From: Bog-564 sp035509915
Lineage (GTDB): Bacteria; Actinomycetota; Acidimicrobiia; Acidimicrobiales; UBA8190
Length of the DNA stretch: 9,975 bases
Assembly: GCA_035509915.1 (NCBI GenBank)
Contig: DATKIB010000109.1
Span: 1 to 9,975, forward strand
Reading direction: 5' to 3'
Shown here: piece by piece, positions 5,322 through 9,975 of the stretch
Layout of the letters: each line of letters begins with the position of its first letter
How positions within the stretch are numbered: position 1 is the stretch's first letter
The notes under the pieces: model-generated
Databases searched by the model: none
What the model saw: the letters and a program-made list of their open reading frames with translations, nothing else
Told to the model about the DNA's origin: nothing
Program-made: the position numbers and the translations under genes

Positions 5322-7493
5322 TCAACAAGCGACAGCCGGTGCCCCTGACCGCGACGCGCATCGTGCGGCCCTCTTGGCCTCGTACAGGGCCGTGTCTGCA
5401 TGCTCGAAGGCGCCGCTGCCTGCTTCGTGGCAAGGTATCCACGCTGCGCCCAATGATGCCGTGACGTCGAATGGGTCGAGCACCTTCTTGACGGCCCAGT
5501 CCACCCGAGAGACTGGGCGGGCAAGGTCGAGGTCATCGTCGAGGTCGTCGAACACGACGGCGAACTCATCCCCCCCGATCCGGAAGACCAGGTCGCGGCG
5601 GCGCGTCACGTCTGATATGGCCAGGCCGACCTCGCGCAGCACCTGGTCTCCGAATGGGTGACCGCGGCTGTCGTTGACGTCTTTGAAACGATCGATGTCC
5701 AGCAGGATCAGAGCCCGGGCAGAATCCGATGGCTGCTCGAGTAGCTGGTAGAACGCCCCCTGGTTACCGATTCCGGTCAGGGCGTCGCTGGTGACCATGG
5801 AGCGCAGGGCCTCGGCCTCGTCCACCGAAGCCAAGGACGAGCCCGCGATCATCCCGATGAGCTCGAGTCCCTCGAGCTCATCGGGGGACAGCGGATGTGG
5901 ATCCGTGTTGGCCACGATGATCATGCCTAACCGTCGTTCGCCGTCGAAGAGAGGCACCGCCGCCATCGCCCGGGCGCCGGACTGGCGCAAGGCCTCGGTG
6001 CCGACCAGCGCCCGACCGGCGGACTCCCCGGTGGAGTAGCACGACGTCAGCAGGGTGAGGAGGTCGGCGAGCTTGTCCAGCTCACCGCACCGGGTGTCAC
6101 GCAAGGTGGCCGCCAGAGGCCCCGCCGCCGCTACTGGCGCAAGGCCGTTCTGGCCGATCAGGGCAATCATCACCGAGTCGAAGCCGCACGCCTCCCGGGT
6201 CCCGGCCAAGAGCGCGGTCAACGTGTCGTCTCGACTCGTGCTGGAGACAAGGGGGGTGAGAGTCGGCATCAGGGCGCGGAGGGGAACCCGGCGGGCGCGA
6301 GGCCCGAGCTTGGCCAGCCTCGCCCCGAGTAGTTCGGCCACAGTCTGGAGATCGTCGGTGAGATCGTTCGCCAGGCGGCTCGTGCAATCGGCGTTCAAGG
6401 CGCCCACCACGATGTCGTCCACGAGAATCGGCACGCAGACCTCGGCTTTCACCCCCGGGATCGCCTGTAGATACTCAGCGGACCGCCGGACGTCGGGCAC
6501 CACCTGGCACTCGCCTGTGAGGAAGGCAAGGCCGGTGATGCCTGCCTCGGGGCTCATTCCGTCGAGAACCTGCCATAGGCCTCGCTGCGCGTAGCACCGG
6601 AGCCGGCCATCCTCCTCGAGGTACACGCTGGGCATGACGTCGCCCCTGCGGAACAAGTGGTCAACCACCGCGTTGGCTGCGGCTCGGGCATCATGTGCGT
6701 GCTCTAGGCGCTGGCGTAGTCGCGCGGCCGCTGGTCGGGCGGCGCCAACCCGTCTTCCAACTCGCCCCGTCCATGCCGCCGGCCAAGGCGGACCAGGCCG
6801 AGCAAAGAGGTAACCCTGGGCGAGGGTGACATCGGACTCTCTCAGCCAGCGCAACTGCCTAGCCGTCTCGACCCCTTCCGCGATCACGGTGGCACCCACC
6901 TCCCGCGCGAAGGTCACGAGACTGCGCACCAGTGCTTGGCGCATCCGGTCTCGGTCGACGCCGTTGATCAGCGTGCGGTCGAGCTTCAGGAACTCTGGCA
7001 GCAGCTGGATGGCGTGACGCATACTGGCGTACCCGGACCCGGTGTCATCGACGGCCAAGCGCACACCATTTGACGTCCAGCACCCGAGGTGGGCCCGAAG
7101 CTCGTCGTAATCATCGACGGCGTCCCGCTCTGTCACCTCCAAGACCAGTCGGTCTGGCAGGTCGCCGCGGAGCTGCTGGACGCGAGGATCGGCAAGCGCC
7201 GCCGGCGACACGTTCACGAAGAGCAGTTCCCCCGCTGGAGGAGACCCGGCCCTCCCGATGGCGCGAAGTGCGGCTTCCTCGAGCTCAACCGCCCGCCCCA
7301 CCTCCATTGCCCGCGCGAAGCACTCTTCCGGTCCGGAGCCAGCGAACGGGAATCGGGACAGCGCCTCGTAGCCGACCACGGCGCCGTCGGCCAGCCGGAC
7401 GATGGGCTGGAAGACCGGCTGCAGTCCTCCGGGACGCGTGGCACGGTCCACCAGCGCGTGTGCCTCGTGGTCCAGATCTGCAACTGACTCCAC
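5322..7493 (-). CDS. EAL-GAF-GAF-GGDEF c-di-GMP phosphodiesterase/diguanylate cyclase
   Basis: This encodes 723 residues from a GTG at 7493; a TAG stop lies two codons upstream and there is no ribosome-binding site. A GTG 14 codons in (7451) is an alternative. The EAL domain (about 24-240) keeps its catalytic set: YEALSR with Glu43, FVNVSP with Asn94, LEVTE with Glu119, Asp149-Asp150 in VDDTGSG, Lys170 and EGVET with Glu206. Two GAF-like sensor domains follow (about 260-395 and 410-556), the first with PEAGITGLAFLTGE and CVPILVDDIVVGALNAD. The C-terminal GGDEF domain (about 565-715) has DALTGIGN, LLDIDRFKDVND and an intact GGDEF at 640-644. An RxxD motif (631-634) sits five residues before it, at the spacing of the product-inhibition I-site. 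Both c-di-GMP synthesis and breakdown are therefore predicted, with GAF ligands or interdomain contacts setting the balance. There is no membrane segment, so it is cytoplasmic. EAL before GGDEF is the reverse of the usual order. Confidence 0.93.
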   Translation of the reverse strand: MESVADLDHEAHALVDRATRPGGLQPVFQPIVRLADGAVVGYEALSRFPFAGSGPEECFARAMEVGRAVELEEAALRAIGRAGSPPAGELLFVNVSPAALADPRVQQLRGDLPDRLVLEVTERDAVDDYDELRAHLGCWTSNGVRLAVDDTGSGYASMRHAIQLLPEFLKLDRTLINGVDRDRMRQALVRSLVTFAREVGATVIAEGVETARQLRWLRESDVTLAQGYLFARPGPPWPAAWTGRVGRRVGAARPAAARLRQRLEHAHDARAAANAVVDHLFRRGDVMPSVYLEEDGRLRCYAQRGLWQVLDGMSPEAGITGLAFLTGECQVVPDVRRSAEYLQAIPGVKAEVCVPILVDDIVVGALNADCTSRLANDLTDDLQTVAELLGARLAKLGPRARRVPLRALMPTLTPLVSSTSRDDTLTALLAGTREACGFDSVMIALIGQNGLAPVAAAGPLAATLRDTRCGELDKLADLLTLLTSCYSTGESAGRALVGTEALRQSGARAMAAVPLFDGERRLGMIIVANTDPHPLSPDELEGLELIGMIAGSSLASVDEAEALRSMVTSDALTGIGNQGAFYQLLEQPSDSARALILLDIDRFKDVNDSRGHPFGDQVLREVGLAISDVTRRRDLVFRIGGDEFAVVFDDLDDDLDLARPVSRVDWAVKKVLDPFDVTASLGAAWIPCHEAGSGAFEHADTALYEAKRAARCASRSGAPAVAC

Positions 7494-7568
7494 GTACTAG
7501 ATGTCGGCGCCGGGGTGGCGGAGCTTGTGTGAACGCTGAGTTACCGGGCGACGGCTTCCCGACGGGAC

Positions 7569-7601
7569 CGGACAAAACGTCCGTCGCGTCCTCCTGAGGA
7601 C
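7569..7601. repeat. Two adjacent hairpins between ssrA and the c-di-GMP gene
   Basis: CGGAC-N5-GTCCG (7569-7583) and GTCCTC-CT-GAGGAC (7588-7601) are perfect 5-bp and 6-bp dyads separated by four bases. They lie in the leader of the c-di-GMP gene and about 55 bp past the tmRNA 3' end. They may be secondary terminator elements or a leader structure; no T tract follows either. Confidence 0.4.
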
Positions 7602-7628
7602 AAGACCTCCTCGCCCAACACAAGACCG

Positions 7629-7645
7629 CCGGGCCTACGGCCCAG
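7629..7645 (-). terminator. Likely terminator hairpin after tmRNA
   Basis: On the minus strand the sequence folds CUGGGCC-GUA-GGCCCGG, a 7-bp GC-rich stem with one U-G pair, starting 12 bases past the tmRNA 3' end. The U-G pair forms only in the minus-strand RNA, consistent with direction. No strong U run follows, as is common in high-GC actinobacteria. Confidence 0.5.
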
Positions 7646-7657
7646 CCAGTAAGTAAG

Positions 7658-8008
7658 TGGAGGTGGCGGGAATCGAACCCGCGTCCTCCAGCTTCTCAAC
7701 GGGCCTTCTCCGAGCGCAGCCGGCGGCTGTGTCTCGGGTCCCGAGCCGCCACCGGCCTTTGCCCGGGACCCCAGTCACCCTTTGTTGTCCCCGGGGGCCG
7801 GGCGACGGTGCCCACCGGGTGAGTCCTACGAGATGACGCCCGTACCCGACCCGTAGGACTGGGGCCGGACGGACGGGCTACTTATTAAGCAGCCAGCGCA
7901 AACTGAGAGTTCGCGTTTATTTTTTTTGTCCCGGCTCTTTAACGTGGCTCCGGGAACCACGGCTCGCTTCTCCCGAATCGACGACCGGAGTCGAAACCGA
8001 TCACCCCC
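7658..8008 (-). ncRNA. ssrA: Transfer-messenger RNA (tmRNA)
   Basis: The minus strand carries a complete one-piece tmRNA of 351 nt. The 5' end GGGGGTGATCGGTTTCGAC pairs with the 3' acceptor strand CACCTCC. The third pair is G-U, the alanine identity element read by alanyl-tRNA synthetase. The T arm is GCGGG-TTCGATT-CCCGC at about 7665-7681. The discriminator A is at 7658, and the bases after it are CTT, so CCA is not encoded and must be added enzymatically. The mRNA-like part has the A-rich AAAAAATA run seen before the resume codon in E. coli, then GCG and a tag frame ending in tandem TAA. With SmpB it rescues stalled ribosomes and marks the nascent chain for proteolysis. It lies 31 bp downstream of smpB on the same strand. 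Confidence 0.97.
7885..7914 (-). other. tmRNA proteolysis-tag reading frame (ANSQFALAA)
   Basis: The inferred resume codon is GCG (7912-7914), followed by AAC TCT CAG TTT GCG CTG GCT GCT and TAA TAA, giving the tag ANSQFALAA. The ALAA end is the usual protease-recognition signal. The resume codon is set by alignment to the E. coli arrangement (AAAAAATAGTC then GCA AAC); here the matching text is AAAAAATAAAC then GCG AAC. Confidence 0.8.
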
Positions 8009-8039
8009 TTCGTGAAACGAGCAGTCTACCGCCGGGACG

Positions 8040-8594
8040 TCAGTCGAGCTCACGCCGGCTCCCTCGGGCGACTCCCTTGCCAGCGGCGCGTGCGGCATCG
8101 CGTGCCGCTTCGCGCTCGGCGTCCCTGGTGGCGATGGCGTGTCGCTTGTCGTAGAGGCGCCGGCCACGAGCCAGCGCCAGCTCCACCTTCGCGCGGCCGT
8201 CCTTGAAGTAGATGGACAGGGGCACGAGCGTGAGCGACTGCTGCTGGGTGCGACCGAGCAGCTCGTCGATCTGGCTCCTGTGCAGCAGCAGCTTCCGCCG
8301 CCGGTCCGGGTCGTGCGCGCCGAAACCGGCTGCGTGCTCGTACGGAGGTACGTGCACGCCGAGGAGCCACGCCTCGCCCTCCTCGACGCGGGCGTAGGCG
8401 TCGGCGAGGGTGACCTTCCCCGCTCGCAGCGACTTGACCTCGCTCCCCTGGAGGGCGATCCCGCACTCGAAGGTCTCGAGGATGTCGTAGTCGTGCCGGG
8501 CGCGCCGGTTGCGGGCCACGGTGCGCCGGCGATCGTCCTCGGGCACACGCGGGGATCGGCTGCCCCTGCGCCCCGGACCCTTCGCGGCTGCCAT
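8040..8594 (-). CDS. smpB: SsrA-binding protein SmpB
   Basis: This encodes 184 residues from the ATG at 8594, slightly longer than the usual 155-165 because of a basic N-terminal extension of about 25 residues. The SmpB core is unmistakable: VARNRRARHDYDILETFECG (26-45), IALQGSEVKSLRAGKV (46-61) and DAYARVEEGEAWLLGVHVPPY (65-85). It continues with HDPDRRRKLLLHR (94-106), LVPLSIYFKDGRAKVELALA (123-142) and GRRLYDKRHAIATRD (144-158). The protein binds the tRNA-like domain of tmRNA, and its positively charged C-terminal tail enters the empty mRNA channel of the stalled ribosome. No Shine-Dalgarno sequence precedes the ATG. A TACCCT box on the minus strand (8603-8608) ends eight bases upstream, so a leaderless or nearly leaderless mRNA is possible. 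The frame stays open upstream but would overlap the divergent mec gene, so that extension is rejected. Confidence 0.97.
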   Translation of the reverse strand: MAAAKGPGRRGSRSPRVPEDDRRRTVARNRRARHDYDILETFECGIALQGSEVKSLRAGKVTLADAYARVEEGEAWLLGVHVPPYEHAAGFGAHDPDRRRKLLLHRSQIDELLGRTQQQSLTLVPLSIYFKDGRAKVELALARGRRLYDKRHAIATRDAEREAARDAARAAGKGVARGSRRELD

Positions 8595-8602
8595 CGCAGC
8601 GG

Positions 8603-8661
8603 AGGGTAATGGAGGCCGCCGAGCCACCCTCCGCGTTGTCGCGCTGTTGTGCCGGTACGCT
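8603..8661. promoter_or_regulatory. Divergent smpB/mec promoter region
   Basis: Two TANNNT-type -10 boxes point outward: TACCCT on the minus strand (8603-8608) for smpB and TACGCT on the plus strand (8656-8661) for mec. Each ends exactly eight bases before the likely start codon (ATG 8594 and GTG 8670), which would give leaderless or nearly leaderless mRNAs. No convincing -35 accompanies either box; TTGTCG at 8636-8641 is only 14 bases from TACGCT. Confidence 0.35.
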
Positions 8662-8669
8662 GGAAGTTC

Positions 8670-9095
8670 GTGCTGAAGCTGCCGGCCGCGATCTACACGC
8701 AGATCCTCGGGCACTGCCTTGGCGGCCTTCCGGACGAGGCCTGCGGGCTGATCGCGGGAGACGGCGAGGGCCAGGTATCGGTCTGCTACCCCACCACCAA
8801 CGCGGCGGCGTCGGCCAAGCTCTACACCGTCGACCCGCTCGAGCACCTGCGCGCCGAGCGAGACGCAGAGAGCCTGGGCCTGGAGATCATCGGCGTCTTC
8901 CACTCACACACCCATACCGACGCCTATCCCTCGCCCACTGACGTAGAGCAGGCGAGCACGCCCCTGAGCAACCCGCAGTGGCATTACGTGCTCGTGTCGT
9001 TGAGAGACACTCATCCGACTCTTCGCTCGTATCGGATCGTGGACGGGCAGATCGACGAGGAGTCGGTGGTCGTGGAGTCCCACGTTGCCGGTTAG
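8670..9095 (+). CDS. mec: CysO-cysteine peptidase (JAMM/MPN+ metalloprotease, M67)
   Basis: This encodes 141 residues from GTG 8670, which has a short GGAAG three bases upstream and starts right before the conserved first strand LKLPAAIY. GTG 8649 would add seven residues. The JAMM zinc site is complete: the glutamate in PDEACGLIAG, then HSHTHTDAYPSPTD, which fits HxH-x7-S-x2-D. The sections NPQWHYVLVSLRDTHPTLRS and YRIVDGQIDEE match, from memory, the M. tuberculosis Mec protein closely. The enzyme releases cysteine from the C-terminus of CysO after CysM has built CysO-cysteine, completing the thiocarboxylate-dependent cysteine pathway in the cytoplasm. The immediate neighbours cysO and cysM downstream support this role over other MPN+ peptidases. 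It is divergent from smpB. Confidence 0.93.
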   Translation: MLKLPAAIYTQILGHCLGGLPDEACGLIAGDGEGQVSVCYPTTNAAASAKLYTVDPLEHLRAERDAESLGLEIIGVFHSHTHTDAYPSPTDVEQASTPLSNPQWHYVLVSLRDTHPTLRSYRIVDGQIDEESVVVESHVAG

Positions 9096-9121
9096 AATAC
9101 TGACCGGATTGATCAACATTC
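9095..9121. promoter_or_regulatory. Imperfect 27-bp dyad upstream of cysO (candidate operator)
   Basis: Left arm GAATACTGACC (9095-9105) and right arm GATCAACATTC (9111-9121) match as inverted repeats at 8 of 11 positions around a 5-base centre. The dyad begins at the last base of the mec stop codon and ends 60 bp before cysO. Its length and spacing suit a dimeric regulator, but none is encoded nearby. It could also be an RNA element between mec and cysO. Confidence 0.3.
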
Positions 9122-9181
9122 GCCCCTCGAGCCCGGGGCTTGCCCGGACACCGGTGGGGGAGCGGTCGAAGGGAGCACGTC

Positions 9182-9457
9182 GTGCCCGTCGAAGTGCGAT
9201 TGCCCACGGTCCTGCGGTCCCACGCGGGCGGGCAGGCGAGTGTCTCGGCGAACGGGTCAACGATCGGCGAGGTCCTGGCGGACCTGACGCGCAGCTACCC
9301 GGGGATGTCCGGCCAGCTGCTCACCGACGAGGGCGACCTGCACCGGTTCGTGAACGTGTACGTCAACGACGACGACGTCCGCTACCTCGACCGGCTGGAC
9401 ACCAAGGTCACCGACGGAGACTCGGTGTCGATCCTGCCCGCAGTGGCAGGCGGCTGA
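9182..9457 (+). CDS. cysO: Sulfur-carrier protein CysO (ubiquitin-like, MoaD/ThiS family)
   Basis: This encodes 91 residues from GTG 9182, with AAGGGAG about seven bases upstream; the longer frame from 9140 has no such site. It is a beta-grasp carrier: PVEVRLPTVLRSHAGGQASV at the N-terminus, TIGEVLADLTRSYPGM in the middle and HRFVNVYVNDDDVRYLD at 54-70. The end, DGDSVSILPAVAGG, has the free Gly-Gly C-terminus that is adenylated and converted to a thiocarboxylate. The match to M. tuberculosis CysO, including the final ILPAVAGG, is strong from memory. The thiocarboxylate is the sulfur donor for CysM, and Mec then frees the cysteine. The activating and sulfurating enzymes are not in the window. 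It lies 86 bp after mec and 38 bp before cysM. Confidence 0.95.
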   Translation: MPVEVRLPTVLRSHAGGQASVSANGSTIGEVLADLTRSYPGMSGQLLTDEGDLHRFVNVYVNDDDVRYLDRLDTKVTDGDSVSILPAVAGG

Positions 9458-9495
9458 ACCGCCGGGGTCTGGTCGACTCGGACAGGACCTGGCAC

Positions 9496-9975
9496 ATGGT
9501 GCTCGCATCGAGCGTCCTCGACCTCATCGGCAACACCCCGCTCGTCGACGTCACGCAGCTGAGCCCGAACCCCGAGGTGCGCATAGTCGTCAAGCTCGAG
9601 GGCCAGAACCCCGGTGGCTCGGTCAAGGACAGGATCGCACTGTCGATGATCGAGGAGGCCGAGAAGGAAGGGGTGCTCGTCCCCGGTGCGACGCTGCTCG
9701 AGCCGACCTCCGGCAACACCGGCATCGGGCTTGCTCTCGTCTCGCGCGTGAAGGGGTACCACCTGAAGGTCGTGCTCCCCTCCAACGTCTCGCCGGAGAG
9801 GCGGCAGCTGCTCGAGCTCTGGGGCGCTCAGATCATCGAGTCCCCCGGCAGCGAAGGCTCCAACGGCGCCGTTCGCATGGCGGAGAGGATCCACGGCGAG
9901 CACCCGGAGTGGGTGTTCCTCCACCAGTACTCCAACCACGCCAACCCGAAGGCGCACTACGAAGGCACGGGGCCC
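9496..9975 (+). CDS. cysM: Cysteine synthase CysM (O-phosphoserine:CysO sulfhydrylase), partial
   Basis: This is the first 160 residues of an enzyme usually about 320 long; the gene continues past the right edge. The ATG at 9496 has AGGA eight bases upstream. It is a fold-type II PLP enzyme: LIGNTPLVDV (10-19), then NPGGSVKDR with Lys44 as the expected PLP Schiff-base lysine. The substrate and phosphate loop TSGNTG is at 71-76. SPERRQLLELWGAQIIES and YSNHANPKAHYEGTG follow the CysK/CysM pattern. The order mec-cysO-cysM is the basis for choosing CysM (O-phosphoserine plus CysO-thiocarboxylate, giving CysO-cysteine) over CysK (O-acetylserine plus sulfide). The C-terminal residues that would confirm this are outside the window. 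The three genes are probably one operon. Confidence 0.9.
   Translation, partial: MVLASSVLDLIGNTPLVDVTQLSPNPEVRIVVKLEGQNPGGSVKDRIALSMIEEAEKEGVLVPGATLLEPTSGNTGIGLALVSRVKGYHLKVVLPSNVSPERRQLLELWGAQIIESPGSEGSNGAVRMAERIHGEHPEWVFLHQYSNHANPKAHYEGTGP

Noticed and set aside
7658..7681. ssrA 3' end as the attachment site of a genomic island to its left
   Set aside because: ssrA is a common integration target and the left half is more accessory, but no second copy of the 3' end and no integrase are visible in the window.
8595..8903. N-terminal extension of smpB in the same frame
   Set aside because: The extension is antisense to mec and lacks any SmpB similarity; the conserved core begins soon after the ATG at 8594.
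9382..9957. 191-codon minus-strand frame over cysO/cysM
   Set aside because: It is antisense to two clearly recognised genes; its valine/aspartate/leucine-rich composition is the mirror of their codons.
1..9975. CRISPR array, transposase or canonical tRNA gene
   Set aside because: No spaced direct repeats, transposase motifs or tRNA T-arm signature were seen other than the T arm of tmRNA.

Overview
The window is high-GC DNA with GTG/TTG starts, short TANNNT-type -10 boxes and a mec-cysO-cysM cluster. This points to an actinobacterium, possibly Acidimicrobiia or a related deep lineage. The evidence is gene content and style only; no taxonomic marker was searched.

Layout. (1) 1-707, minus strand: an Imm-5-like 'putative immunity protein' gene, followed 31 bp downstream by the 5' part of a small excisionase/MerR-type helix-turn-helix gene that runs off the left edge. 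(2) 977-3261: a secreted lipoprotein phosphoesterase (phospholipase C/acid phosphatase family, PF04185) on the minus strand, divergent from a MarR-family regulator on the plus strand. The 92-bp gap holds a near-palindrome over the likely marR -10 box. (3) 3262-5180: a stretch of about 350 bp with several dyads, then a plus-strand gene fusing an alpha/beta-hydrolase to two GlnD-like ACT domains. This is the most unusual protein in the window. (4) 5322-7493, minus strand: a c-di-GMP enzyme with the unusual order EAL-GAF-GAF-GGDEF, convergent with the hydrolase. (5) 7658-8594, minus strand: the trans-translation pair, smpB followed by ssrA (tmRNA). (6) 8670-9975, plus strand: mec, cysO and the start of cysM, divergent from smpB.

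How they work together. SmpB and tmRNA rescue stalled ribosomes and add a degradation tag, read here as ANSQFALAA. Mec, CysO and CysM form the actinobacterial cysteine route: CysM adds the sulfur of CysO thiocarboxylate to O-phosphoserine, and Mec cleaves cysteine from the CysO C-terminus. MarR probably controls itself and perhaps the phosphoesterase. The left half (1 to about 5300) is visibly less GC-rich and more accessory in character than the housekeeping right half. No transposase, integrase, CRISPR array or canonical tRNA was seen.
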